A DNA stretch of 64,000 nt from Azospirillum sp. TSH64 (GCF_003116035.1 NZ_LGQW01000015.1:5927218-5991217); one strand, 5' to 3'. Counted from the stretch's first letter, positions 34,272-43,138 are shown. Made by a program: numbers and translations. Notes: a model not told the origin generated them from the sequence alone.

Positions 34272-34500
34272 GCCCCGTCATCCACCCGGTCTCGGCAATC
34301 AACTGGATGTGGCAGTCGCGTTGGGTGGGCGCGGTTTCAGCCATGTTGCTGAGCACGGCATCGCGGTGCGGCGGCGCCACCACCGCGGCCTCAAGATGGC
34401 GTTCGTGGACCGCCGCATAGACCCCGCTTCGGTCATAGCCGCCGTTGTCGGTTACCGAGGCCATGGGCTCGGCGACGTGATCGAGCAAGTGGGGGCGCCG
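34272..34500 (-). pseudogene. IS5-family transposase fragment cut by IS6 copy A
   Basis: A minus-strand frame reads VAEPMASVTDNGGYD, with the second catalytic Asp block of an IS5-type transposase, then SGVYAAVHERHLEAAVVAPP, APTQRDCHIQLIAE and GWMTG, where it stops exactly at the IS6 terminal repeat at 34271. The C-terminal third is missing, and N-terminal sequence is absent on the other side. IS6 copy A therefore landed in, or recombined with, an older IS5 element. Confidence 0.75.
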
Positions 34501-34550
34501 CTGCCTGCTCCCGGGCTGCCGTTATGAGGCTTGATGCAATCGGCATAGCT

Positions 34551-36431
34551 TCAGCCGAAAAGATCCCAGATCCCCACCGTCAGGAACGGGAAGGCGCACA
34601 CTGCCGCCAGGACCACCAGCACGGCCGCGACGAACACGCCGACCTCGCGGAACACGGCATAGGGCTGGACCTTGGCGATCTGCGCCGAGATGAAGACCAG
34701 GATACCGACCGGCGGGGTCACGCCGCCGAGCTGGAGGTTGATGATCATGATGAGGCCGAGCTGGATCGGATCGATGCCCGCCTGGGTCATCAGCGGCAGG
34801 AACAGCGGTGCCGCGATCAGCATGGCCGGCGTCAGGTCCAGGAACATGCCCGCCACGAACAGCGTGATGTTCATGATCAGCAGCAGGCCGAACTGCCCTT
34901 GCGCGGTCTCACGCGCCCAGCCGATCAACTCCTGCGGCACACCCTCGGCGATCAGGATCCAGGCGAAGGGAACCGATGTCGCGATCAGGAAGCCGATCAG
35001 TGCGGAGTCCGTCGCGCAGTCGATGATGGCCCGGTAGAAGCTGCGCCAACCATAGGCACGATAGACGAATTTTCCCAGGATGAAGGCCCAGACCAGAGCC
35101 ATGACGCCGGCTTCGGTCGCGGTGGTGATGCCCAGGCGGATGCAGCCCAGGATCAGCACGGCAATGGCCAGGGTCGGGGCTGCCTGCAGGAAGCTGCTCC
35201 AGACCACGCTGGCGGGCGCCCGTTTCTTGCCTCCCTCATAGCCGCGGCGGACGGCAAGGATGTAGACGACCACCATCAGGGCAATGGCGACCAGCAGGCC
35301 GGGAACGATGCCGGCGGCGAACAGGCGGGAAATCGACACATTGGAGACAGAGGCATACACCAGCATGGCGATGGCCGGCGGAATGATGTTCGGCAGGATC
35401 GACGAGACAGCCGTGATCGCGCAGGAGAAGGCCGGCGAATAGCCGCGCTTGATCATCTCCGGCACCGCGACCTTGGTGGTGCTGGCCGCGTCGGCTCCGG
35501 AAGACCCGGAAATGCCGCCGATCAGCACGCTGTTGACCACCACGACCTGGGCCAGACCGCCCCGGAAATGGCCGAACAGCGATTCGGCGAAATCGATCAG
35601 CCGCTCCGACAGGCGTCCGAGATTCAGAAGATAGCCGGAGGTCAGGAAGAACGGGATCGCCAGCAGGATGAACTTGGTCGACCCGGCGATCATGTTCTGC
35701 AGGATCGCCGGAGCCGGCAGCAGATCGGCGCTCCAGGTCGTGATGAACACGCCCAGCATCATGCAGAAGGCGATTGGCACACCGATCAGCATGGTGAGGA
35801 AGAACACCAGCGTCATCAGCAGGCTGGGCGACACATCCTGGAACGGCGACAGCGCCGTATCCTGCACGACCAGATACATGGCGCCGGCCAGCAGGACCGA
35901 CCCGGCCCGCCGCAGCAGCCCGGCCATCGTCGTCTCGCCCAGCAGGAGGAACAGCAGCCCGATGCCGCCGGCCGCCGGCACGACACCATAGCGCAGGGCA
36001 TTCGGCCATTGCAGCGTGGTGCTAACGCCGCCGATCCGGTCGGCCAGCTCGTAACCGCTGAAGGTGAACAAGAGGAGCGTCAGCGCCACCAGACTGTCGC
36101 GCAGGAAATCCACCGCCGGCCGCGCCGATGCAGGCAGATGGTCGACCAGCAGATCGACATGCACATGCCGCTTTTGCCGAATCCCGGTCGCGGCACCCAG
36201 GAAGATCAGCCAGGTGAAGGCCCAGATCGAGAACTCCTCGGTCCAGGTGAAGCCGCTGTTGAAGATGTAGCGTGCGATCACGCCCGCGAAGACGACGAGC
36301 GTCAGCGCGATCAGAACCACGAAGTTGACGGCTCCGACGGCGTTTTCGATCAGGCGGCAGACCGTTTCTCCCCAGGCCGGAGACGACCGGCCGGGCATTG
36401 TTTCAGAACTGGTGGCTTGGACTTCCGACAT
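34551..36431 (-). CDS. TRAP transporter fused permease DctQM
   Basis: A 626-residue fused permease. The first ~190 residues form the small DctQ domain of four helices (WTEEFSIWAFTWLIFLGAATGIRQKRHVHVDLLVDHLP is its core). The remainder is the large DctM domain with FFLTMLIGVPIAFCMM, IPFFLTSGYLLN, GGISGSSGADAASTTKV, ILPNIIPPAIAMLVYA and LGGVTPPVGILVF. It imports a carboxylate with Na+ together with the binding protein DctP encoded upstream. ATG 36431 follows GAAAGGTCCGATC. Neighbouring dehydratase and SDR genes suggest a sugar acid. Confidence 0.92.
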   Translation of the reverse strand: MSEVQATSSETMPGRSSPAWGETVCRLIENAVGAVNFVVLIALTLVVFAGVIARYIFNSGFTWTEEFSIWAFTWLIFLGAATGIRQKRHVHVDLLVDHLPASARPAVDFLRDSLVALTLLLFTFSGYELADRIGGVSTTLQWPNALRYGVVPAAGGIGLLFLLLGETTMAGLLRRAGSVLLAGAMYLVVQDTALSPFQDVSPSLLMTLVFFLTMLIGVPIAFCMMLGVFITTWSADLLPAPAILQNMIAGSTKFILLAIPFFLTSGYLLNLGRLSERLIDFAESLFGHFRGGLAQVVVVNSVLIGGISGSSGADAASTTKVAVPEMIKRGYSPAFSCAITAVSSILPNIIPPAIAMLVYASVSNVSISRLFAAGIVPGLLVAIALMVVVYILAVRRGYEGGKKRAPASVVWSSFLQAAPTLAIAVLILGCIRLGITTATEAGVMALVWAFILGKFVYRAYGWRSFYRAIIDCATDSALIGFLIATSVPFAWILIAEGVPQELIGWARETAQGQFGLLLIMNITLFVAGMFLDLTPAMLIAAPLFLPLMTQAGIDPIQLGLIMIINLQLGGVTPPVGILVFISAQIAKVQPYAVFREVGVFVAAVLVVLAAVCAFPFLTVGIWDLFG

Positions 36432-36528
36432 GATCGGACCTTTCCGATTGGCCAAATCCTTGGCCTAACGTCCCTGGGGGAAGCGCGGCGGTGCAGAACA
36501 CCGTCCGCGCAAGCGATACCCCGCCCCG

Positions 36529-37506
36529 TCACTTCACCGCTTCGATTGCCGGGATCAGCGTGTCGGAACCCGGAATCTTCGGCGTGAACTCCGCCCAGAC
36601 CGGCTTCATCAGTTCACGCCATGCCGCCTTGTCCTTCACCTCGTGGATGGTGGCGCCCTGGGCGACGGTCTTGGCGAGCGCCTCCTCGTCCTGCTTGGCC
36701 TGCAGCGGCACGATGTCCGCCTGCGCGTCATGCGCCGCCTTTTCGATGGCGGCCTGCTGGTCGGCGGTCAGCTTCTGCCACCACGGCTCGGACACCACCC
36801 AGGCGCCCATCGCGTAGATGTGGCTCAGCTTGGTGTAGTGCGGTGCCACTTCATAAAAGCGGAAGGTCAGATAATTGGTGGCCGTGTTGTCGAAGAAATC
36901 GACGACCCCGGTCTGCATGGCGTTGTATACCTCCGGCGCCGGGATCGGCACGGGATTGGCACTGACGGCCTTCCACAGCGCCACATGGATCGGGCTCTGG
37001 ATCACCCGCATCTTCTTGCCCGCCGCATCGGCCGGGGTGACGATGGGGTCCTTGCTCATCAGCTGGCGGGCGCCGTTGACCGAGAAGCCCAGCAGATGGA
37101 AGCCCTTCTCGCGGAAGCTCTCGGACAGCGCCTTGGTCAGCACCGCGTTGGCCGCGACGGCATGCTGGTCGTCGCGGAACAGGAAGGGCAGGTCGAGCAC
37201 CTGCACCTGCGGAACCCAGGTCGTGAACACCGAGCTGGTGATGATTCCCATCTGGATCGACCCGAGCCGGATGCCTTCCGCCGATTCCGACTCGGCACCC
37301 AGCAGGCTGTTCGGGAATATACGGATCTTGACCGCCCCCTTGGTGGCGTCCGACACCGCGTCGGCGAAGCGGGTCGCGGCGATATGCTTGGGGTTGCCCT
37401 CCTGAACGTCGAGCGACATGCGTGCAGTGGTGGCGGCGACGGCCGGCATCGAGATGCCGAGGGCGACGGCTGTCAGAGCCAGCCCTGCCAACAGAGCCTT
37501 CTTCAT
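36529..37506 (-). CDS. TRAP transporter binding protein DctP
   Basis: A 325-residue periplasmic DctP. The signal peptide is MKKALLAGLALTAVALGISM followed by PAVAATT. Family motifs are NPKHIAATRFADAV, the specificity helix region GKKMRVIQSPIHVALWKAV, whose Arg binds the carboxylate of the ligand, and EVYNAMQTGVVDFFDNT. ATG 37506 follows AGGAGGAAAACC; the much longer open frame upstream is spurious. Delivers the ligand to the DctQM fusion 97 bp downstream. Confidence 0.93.
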   Translation of the reverse strand: MKKALLAGLALTAVALGISMPAVAATTARMSLDVQEGNPKHIAATRFADAVSDATKGAVKIRIFPNSLLGAESESAEGIRLGSIQMGIITSSVFTTWVPQVQVLDLPFLFRDDQHAVAANAVLTKALSESFREKGFHLLGFSVNGARQLMSKDPIVTPADAAGKKMRVIQSPIHVALWKAVSANPVPIPAPEVYNAMQTGVVDFFDNTATNYLTFRFYEVAPHYTKLSHIYAMGAWVVSEPWWQKLTADQQAAIEKAAHDAQADIVPLQAKQDEEALAKTVAQGATIHEVKDKAAWRELMKPVWAEFTPKIPGSDTLIPAIEAVK

Positions 37507-37598
37507 GGTTTTCCTCCTTTTGGGATTGTTTTGAGCGCGACTGGTCGCGACCGGAGTTCCGTCGGCAACGCGACCTGCCCGCCGGGAAGTGGTTCCGG

Positions 37599-38366
37599 TC
37601 ACAAGGTGAAGAGCGGCTCGACGCTGCAATCGAGCAGACGCGGGTCGATGCGGGCTTCCAGCTCGTCGAACATGGCGTCGACGAACTGGACGATTTCGTC
37701 GGAAGCCTTGACCGCATCGTCGGCGCGGCGGTTGGCGATGGCGTCGGTCAGTGCCAGATGGCAGTCCACGCTGCGGTGGAGCGTCGCCTCGCCGCCGATG
37801 TGGTTCTGGTGCAGGAAGCCGATGCGCCGGAAGATCGTGTGCAGCGGACGCAGCGCATTGCCGACGAAGGGCTCGTTGCCGGCCGCCAGGATCAGGTTGT
37901 CGATGCTGCGGTCGAATTCGTTGAACTGGTCGATGGTGATCGTCGCCCGCCGTTCCCGCAGCACCCGTGACAGGTGCATCATCTGGTTGCGCTGCGTCGG
38001 CCCCGACCGTTCGGCGGCGAGGCGCACGACGAAGCGCTCGATGTCGCGGCGCAACTCCAGCAACAGCCGGTCGCGCGCAAGATCGATGGGAGCGATCTGG
38101 ATGCCGTTGCGCGGGTTGACGATCACCAGCGTGTCGCGGGCCAGCATGCTGACCGCCTGATGGACAGGCGTGCGGCTGAGACCGGTGATATCCTGCAGAT
38201 CCTGGATCGACAGCAACCGGCCGGGCGCCAGCGTGCAGTTGACCAGCAGCTCCTCGAGCTTGCCGTAAGCCAGCTCCAGCAGGTTGGCTTGATTGGCCCG
38301 CGCCTGCTTGCGGTCGATCGCGTCCCCCGGCCCGATCAGCACCGGCTTGCTGCGTCCACGTCCCAT
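37599..38366 (-). CDS. GntR-family (FCD) regulator of the TRAP/acid-sugar genes
   Basis: A 255-residue GntR protein. The winged helix (about 30-95) has KLEELLVNCTLAPGRLLSIQDLQ and DITGLSRTPVHQAVSMLAR, then an FCD domain with RRDIERFVVRLAAERSG, FNEFDRSIDNLILAAGNEPF and a terminal HLALTDAIANRRADDAV. Start ATG 38366 sits behind AAAGGAGGACGGCGTT; an earlier in-frame codon at 38417 is less likely. Divergent from the dehydratase gene with a TTGTGA-N4-TCACAA palindrome in between, it probably controls both directions in response to a sugar acid. Confidence 0.88.
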   Translation of the reverse strand: MGRGRSKPVLIGPGDAIDRKQARANQANLLELAYGKLEELLVNCTLAPGRLLSIQDLQDITGLSRTPVHQAVSMLARDTLVIVNPRNGIQIAPIDLARDRLLLELRRDIERFVVRLAAERSGPTQRNQMMHLSRVLRERRATITIDQFNEFDRSIDNLILAAGNEPFVGNALRPLHTIFRRIGFLHQNHIGGEATLHRSVDCHLALTDAIANRRADDAVKASDEIVQFVDAMFDELEARIDPRLLDCSVEPLFTL

Positions 38367-38442
38367 AACGCCGTCCTCCTTTACCGTAAGCTGCCCGCCA
38401 TCGCTCATGCTCGGCATGCGAACAGTGGTACATTAAAACATG

Positions 38443-38458
38443 TTGTGAAATATCACAA
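38443..38458. promoter_or_regulatory. Palindromic operator TTGTGA-N4-TCACAA
   Basis: A perfect 6-bp dyad in the AT-rich 213-bp divergent region between the GntR and dehydratase start codons. The overlapping AACATGTT palindrome lies at its left edge. It fits a FadR-subfamily operator, but CRP-type proteins bind a similar TGTGA-N6-TCACA site, with a longer spacer than seen here. Confidence 0.6.
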
Positions 38459-38579
38459 ACGGAAATAGGATGCCCTTGCATGCATGGCCATGGGCACGCG
38501 GGGGTCGCATCCTGCCCTGATCCTCTGCCATGCCTTTGATTTCCCGAAACTTCTTTCCTTACTCATCGCGGGACGGCTC

Positions 38580-39782
38580 ATGAAAATCACCGCCATCGAA
38601 ACCCTTCGCACCGAAGAGTTCGCCAACGTCCTGTGGGTGCGGGTCCACACCGATGCCGGGATCGTCGGGCTGGGCGAGACGTTCTACGGGGCCGGTGCGG
38701 TCGAAGCCCATCTGCACGACACGCTGTCCACGCGGCTGCTGGGCCGGGACCCGCTGCGCATCGAGGCGATCAACCGCGACATGGTCAACCTGCCTTTGGC
38801 GCAGTCTTCGACCGGCACGGAATACCGGGCGGCTTCGGCCGTCGACATCGCGCTGTGGGACCTGTTCGGCAAGGCCTGCAACCAGCCGGTCCACCAGATG
38901 CTGGGCGGCCTCTGCCATGACCGGGTGCCGGTCTACAACACCTGCGCCGGCTACGGCTATGTCCGCTCCCATCGCATCAAGCCGGTCGACACCTGGAACC
39001 TGGGCGCCAGCCCGGGTCCGTACGAGGATCTGAACGCCTTCATGTCGGACGCCGGCGGACTGGCCGAAAGCCTGCTGGAGCAGGGCATCTCGGCGATGAA
39101 GATCTGGCCGTTCGATCCCGCGGCGATCGAGAATGACGGTCGCTTCATCACCGCGGAGCAGATGAAGCGCGGCGTCGAGCCGTTCGAGAAGATCCGCAAG
39201 GCGGTCGGCGACCGGATGCAGATCATGGTGGAGTTCCACTGCCTGTGGAACCTGCCGACGATCAAGCGGATCGCCCGCGTTCTGGAAGACTACGAGCCGA
39301 CCTGGTACGAGGATCCGATCCGCATGAATTCGGTCAATGCGCTGACCGAACTGGCTGCCTCGACCAGCGTGCCGATCTGCGCTTCCGAAACGCTGGGATC
39401 GCGCTTCCCCTACAAGGACATGCTGGAGGCCGGCGCCGTCGGCGTGGTGATGACCGACTTGGCCTGGACGGGTGGGCTGACCGAAGGACGCAAGATCGCC
39501 GCTCTCGCCGACACCTACCACCGCCCCTATGCGCCGCACGACTGCACCGGCCCGGTGGCCTATGCCGCCGCGGTCCATTCCTCGCTGTCGCAGCCCAACA
39601 CGCTGATCCAGGAATCGGTGCGCGCTTTCTACACCGGATGGTACAAGGAACTGGTCACCGAGGTCCCCCGCATCGAGGGCGGTTATGTCTATCCGATGGA
39701 AGGGCCGGGACTGGGCACAGACCTGCTGCCCTCGGTGTTTGAACGGTCCGACCTGACCCGTCGCATCAGCTCCCTGGATTGA
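38580..39782 (+). CDS. Enolase-superfamily acid-sugar dehydratase
   Basis: A 400-residue mandelate racemase/muconate lactonising family enzyme. The N-terminal capping domain contains GETFYGAG and AASAVDIALWDLFGKACNQPV. The barrel holds the metal-ligand series MVEFHCLWN, TWYEDPIRM and ICASETLGSR, and the base AHDCTG-type motif PHDCTGPVAY. The EFH signature with downstream ED and SE is common in D-gluconate, galactonate and mannonate dehydratases, giving 2-keto-3-deoxy acids. ATG 38580 is chosen for the family N-terminus MKITAIETL. The precise sugar acid is not identifiable. Confidence 0.85.
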   Translation: MKITAIETLRTEEFANVLWVRVHTDAGIVGLGETFYGAGAVEAHLHDTLSTRLLGRDPLRIEAINRDMVNLPLAQSSTGTEYRAASAVDIALWDLFGKACNQPVHQMLGGLCHDRVPVYNTCAGYGYVRSHRIKPVDTWNLGASPGPYEDLNAFMSDAGGLAESLLEQGISAMKIWPFDPAAIENDGRFITAEQMKRGVEPFEKIRKAVGDRMQIMVEFHCLWNLPTIKRIARVLEDYEPTWYEDPIRMNSVNALTELAASTSVPICASETLGSRFPYKDMLEAGAVGVVMTDLAWTGGLTEGRKIAALADTYHRPYAPHDCTGPVAYAAAVHSSLSQPNTLIQESVRAFYTGWYKELVTEVPRIEGGYVYPMEGPGLGTDLLPSVFERSDLTRRISSLD

Positions 39783-39811
39783 GGCCCCGCCGCCCGATGG
39801 AGACCCACCCC

Positions 39812-40582
39812 ATGAAGACATCCCCGTTCGACCTTTCCGGCCGCACGGCCCTGATCACCGGCTCCGTCCGCGGAATCGGTTTCGCCTTCGCCCAGGGACT
39901 GGCGGAGGCCGGCGCCCGCGTCATCCTGAACGGACGCGACGAGGAGACGCTCGCCGGGGCGGTGACGCGGCTGACCGATCTGGGCCATGCGGCGGACGGC
40001 AGCCTGTTCGACGTGGTGGACGAGGCGGCGGTCGCCGCCGCCTTCACCGCGCTCGACGAGCGGGGAATTGCCGTCGACATCCTGATCAACAACGCCGGTA
40101 TCCAGTTCCGCAAGCCGATGGTCGATCTGGCGCTTGCGGACTGGCAGCGCGTCATCGACACCAACCTGACCGGCGCCTTCATCGTCGCCCGCGAGGCGGC
40201 GCGGCGGATGATCGCGCGTGGGAGTGGCGGCAAGATCATCAACATCGGGTCGCTGACCAGCGAGGCGGCGCGGGCGACGGTGGCGCCCTACACCGCCGCC
40301 AAGGGCGGTATCAAGATGCTGACCCGGGCGATGGCTGCCGAATGGGCGCGCTTCGACATCCAGGCGAACGCCATCGGGCCGGGCTACATCGCCACCGACA
40401 TGAACGCGGCCCTGCTTCAGGACGCCGCCTTCGATGCCTGGGTGAAGAACAGCAACCCGGCCCAGCGTTGGGGCCAACCGGAGGAACTGGCCGGGACCGC
40501 GGTGTATCTGGCGTCTTCGGCGTCGAACTACGTCAACGGACAGATCATCTATGTGGATGGCGGCTGGCTGGCCGTCCTGTGA
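39812..40582 (+). CDS. SDR oxidoreductase, gluconate 5-dehydrogenase-like
   Basis: A 256-residue classical SDR with TGSVRGIG cofactor motif, ILINNAGIQFRKPMVD, catalytic Ser in NIGSLTSEAAR, YTAAKGG, and the C-terminal YVNGQIIYVDGGWLAVL ending shared with gluconate 5-dehydrogenases (IdnO). It would oxidise or reduce a C5 or C3 hydroxyl of a sugar acid, upstream or alongside the dehydratase, 29 bp away. ATG 39812 is preferred; ATG 39797 is possible. Confidence 0.87.
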   Translation: MKTSPFDLSGRTALITGSVRGIGFAFAQGLAEAGARVILNGRDEETLAGAVTRLTDLGHAADGSLFDVVDEAAVAAAFTALDERGIAVDILINNAGIQFRKPMVDLALADWQRVIDTNLTGAFIVAREAARRMIARGSGGKIINIGSLTSEAARATVAPYTAAKGGIKMLTRAMAAEWARFDIQANAIGPGYIATDMNAALLQDAAFDAWVKNSNPAQRWGQPEELAGTAVYLASSASNYVNGQIIYVDGGWLAVL

Positions 40583-40608
40583 CACAATCGTCCTTGTGGC
40601 GTTGTCAC
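40579..40608 (+). terminator. Hairpin at the end of the dehydratase-SDR operon
   Basis: GTGACA at 40579-40584 pairs with TGTCAC at 40603-40608, with an inner CAA/TTG pair; the stem starts in the SDR stop codon. No clear T-run. Plausible operon end. Confidence 0.4.
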
Positions 40609-40948
40609 GGGAATAGAGCCGGCGCGTAGACCCCCCAAATTTGCAGTTTCGCTCACGCTGCGGTGGTTGCGGCTTCCCAGCCGGCCACGGCCTGTACGCG
40701 GGGTGCAGCGAGAGATCAGGCGGAAACCAATGGCGGGCAAACGAGAGCTGCTGCATCCGAAGAAGATGATGTCAAGACCAGAGATCCGCCACTACTCCTG
40801 TGACAATGCCCAAACACCTGTCACGAAGGTGAGGAACTTGCAAGGCCGGATTGAACACGAACCCAAGACGTAAATCACCGCCGGATGCGCCTATAATCCT
40901 ATCAATCCGGTTTGCCAACCGGAAGCTTCGCGCGGCCAGGAGGATCAG
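40609..40948. other. Non-coding gap before the DUF3841 gene
   Basis: 340 bp in which I see no convincing gene; a 68-codon plus-strand frame at 40667 looks degenerate. It does hold a TATAAT at 40892-40897 without a good -35, a CCGGTT-TGCC-AACCGG stem at 40907-40922, and the strong ribosome site AGGAGGATCAG before the TTG start at 40949. Base composition is lower in GC than the neighbouring operons. Confidence 0.5.
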
Positions 40949-41653
40949 TTGCTGAAACCCATTAGCCGCTCACGGTTACTTGCGGTGCTGAGCGCTGATC
41001 CGATGGCACCCGTCCGGGTCTGGTCGGCACAACACCGTGACGCGCTGAGCGTGGCACGACAGACCGGCTGGCTGTCCGGTAATCACCAGTTTGCTTTTGG
41101 CCGACACACTGACGCCAGAGGACCAGCCGACGATCCTGATCACCCCAGCCCTTATGATTGGATGCGTGAAAGATTGGCGGAGTTGATGCCCCGTTTCTCG
41201 GGTGATTATCCCGTCTGGGGGTGGCTGAAGAGGCCGTCCACACGGCCGTCGATCTGGGGGAAAGCGGCGGGTGAGGCGACGGTCCTGGTCAGCGCCATTG
41301 TTCCTCGCCATCGCATCCTCCTCTCTGACTTCGACGACTGGCACGCTGTGTTGAACGACTGGTACCTTAGCCGGACGGAAGCGGAAGATAACGAGGTGGA
41401 AGCGGCCGGCGGGGCAACGCCGTCGCAGCGGCGGAAAAGTTGGCTGCGGGTTTTCGAGACCGGCCACCCGCGCTCGCCGGAGGAGATGCAGTGGCGTGGC
41501 CCAGGCCATTACGTACAGGCCTGCATCGACCGCGTTCATCTCAGCGAAATTGTCCACGTGTATGAACAGGTCCAGGCGCCACGGCCCCACGAACGTGGGG
41601 TGAACGGTCCTGCGACTGGTTGCGTCGGCGCAGAGCTTGAACGCATCGGGTAG
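40949..41653 (+). CDS. DUF3841 domain protein
   Basis: A 234-residue protein. The order of motifs VWSAQHRDALSVARQTGWLSG (about 23-43), YDWMRERLAELM, YPVWGWLKRP and RILLSDFDDWHAVLNDWYL matches what I know as DUF3841, a family with no assigned function, found mostly in Firmicutes and scattered in other phyla. Start TTG at 40949 follows AGGAGGATCAG, a near-ideal ribosome site. The last 25 residues look unrelated to the domain. It lies alone among IS debris, which suggests lateral acquisition. A second small gene follows at 41728. Confidence 0.75.
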   Translation: MLKPISRSRLLAVLSADPMAPVRVWSAQHRDALSVARQTGWLSGNHQFAFGRHTDARGPADDPDHPSPYDWMRERLAELMPRFSGDYPVWGWLKRPSTRPSIWGKAAGEATVLVSAIVPRHRILLSDFDDWHAVLNDWYLSRTEAEDNEVEAAGGATPSQRRKSWLRVFETGHPRSPEEMQWRGPGHYVQACIDRVHLSEIVHVYEQVQAPRPHERGVNGPATGCVGAELERIG

Positions 41654-41727
41654 AATGCTGAAGCGGTGAGCACGAGCACTGAGTGAGCCCGCGTGCCGTC
41701 GGCTGCGGAAGACAGGAGTTTGATCGT

Positions 41728-42027
41728 ATGGCCGCTGTGCGATCGATCCGAAACGGCACGATCATCATCGCCGAGCACCATGAACCTGATCGGATCATGG
41801 ACGCCACAGACCACCTCGCTCTGCTGAGCCATGTCCGCTCATTGCCGGCATTCGAACCGGGTTTGACCGTAGCAGAGCTTATACGATGCCTCAGGCCTTG
41901 GGCTGACGTGTTGTCGCGCTTGGGGTGGTGCGATTTCAAAGCCTGGGACCGCGCGTTGGCACTGCCTCACCTGGCAGGCTGCGGAAAAACGAACATATTC
42001 TGGCCTTTTTCCTCCGTTGAGGCTTAA
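41728..42027 (+). pseudogene. Hypothetical protein, 3' end replaced by IS sequence
   Basis: A frame starting MAAVRSIRNGTIIIAEHHEP behind AGGAGTTTGATCGT runs 99 codons, but the IS1182-like terminal repeat starts at 41975, so only the first 82 codons are native; the tail GCGKTNIFWPFSSVEA is IS-derived. The native part is acidic, has no signal or membrane segment and is unknown to me. It follows the DUF3841 gene by 74 bp and is probably its partner. Confidence 0.55.
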
Positions 42028-43138
42028 AAATGGCGTTTCTAACGGCCGTTTTTATCGGAAATTGGGCGCCTTTTCGCGCTCCGAGGCCCCGGAACCGCCG
42101 TTTAGGCGGACTCCGGGCATGATTATGCCGCCGCCAGCAGCTTGGGCAGGCGGATCAGGTTGTAGGCGGCGGTCAGCGTGAACATCCAGCCGACACGGCC
42201 CGTGCCGCGATGGCGGGTCTTGCGCAGCCCGGCCGTCGATGGGCGAGCGGCGGTTGCGAGTGTTCTGGGCGACATGCGGAGCGGCGCCCAGTTGGCGCAG
42301 GTCGGCCACGAAATCCTTGGTGTCGTAAGCCTTGTCGGCACCCACCGTGATGCGGTGGCGGCCGGGGATGGCCTCGACCATGGACACCGCCGCTTCGCGT
42401 TCAGCCAGGCCGGTGGCCGCGGTGAGCCGGACATCCACCACCAGGGCGTGGCGGTTCTCCATCAACGCATGGTCCATGAAGGCCAGCTTCGCCGGTTGCC
42501 CGTTTCCCTTGCGGTACAGCCGCGCCTCGGGATCGCTGGTCGAGGCATGGGTCTCGTTGGACCGCTTCTCGCCATGGAAGTCGCGGTCGCTGTTGCGCCC
42601 CGGCCCCGGCGGCTCGCCGCTGCCGTCCTTGGGCCGGAAACTCTTCACCGACGCCCCGTTCGCCACCGGGTTCGAACCGGTGGCGTCTCGATTGCTCACC
42701 GATCAGCGTGCCGTCCACCGAGAAATGCTCGTCCGACAGCAGTGCCTGGACCTTCGGCCGGCCCAGCACGGTGGCCAGGAACTTGGCCGCCACATCGCCG
42801 GCCAGCAGGCGCTCGCGGTTGTTGGTGAACACGGTAACGTCACACACCGGGGCGTCCATAGAAGGCCGCAGCAGCTTCTCCGGCGCGATCGACGGCCGCC
42901 CGATCTTGGAGTACAGCCTCTCGAACGCCGACGACATCACCTCCAGCGCCTCGTCCACGATGGCCCGGATCGCCCGCAGAGGATGATCGGCCGGAACCCG
43001 AGCCTCACAGCTCACGTGGCTGAAAAGACCCTCGCTCCGCTCATCCGTGCCCCGCATCGTCCCCTCGACACCCGTATTCTCAACAACCACAAAGAATCAC
43101 GACTCGCCGGCCGGGAGCAGCCCTTTTCCCGCAGCCTG
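41975..43138 (-). mobile_element. IS1182/IS5-type element, decayed
   Basis: Ends are CAGGCTGCGGAAAA (41975-41988) and the complement of CAGGCTGCGGGAAAA (43124-43138). The minus-strand transposase is broken into three frames: MRGTDERSEGLFSHVSCEAR to FSVDGTLI; then SVKSFRPKDGSGEPPGPG to RNRRSPIDGR; then GLRKTRHRGTGRVGWMFTL to the end. Two internal deletions are inferred from the family: LLR joins PSMDAPV, and IDGR joins AGLRKTRHRG, which removes the catalytic Glu block. About 43 bp of foreign sequence sits at 42660-42703. Inactive. It abuts the HxlR stop codon. Confidence 0.82.

Noticed and set aside
33421-34279. Target-site duplication of IS6 copy A
   Set aside because: The 8-bp flanks ttttagtc and gccccgtc differ; copy B flanks also differ from each other and from those of A.
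34524-36587. Open frame of 687 codons on the plus strand
   Set aside because: It is antisense to the fused DctQM permease; the composition (Gln, Arg, His, Asp rich, no domains) is that of a high-GC shadow frame.
37310-37322. Another AATATACG match as a GntR box
   Set aside because: It lies inside the dctP coding region and is a single imperfect copy far from the GntR-controlled island.
40667-40873. Small 68-residue gene before DUF3841
   Set aside because: No ribosome site, no similarity I can name with confidence and poor codon pattern; left as non-coding gap.
42660-42703. A genuine tRNA gene suggested by the T-arm-like hairpin
   Set aside because: No acceptor, D-arm or anticodon arm can be found in the flanking sequence; only the hairpin is present.
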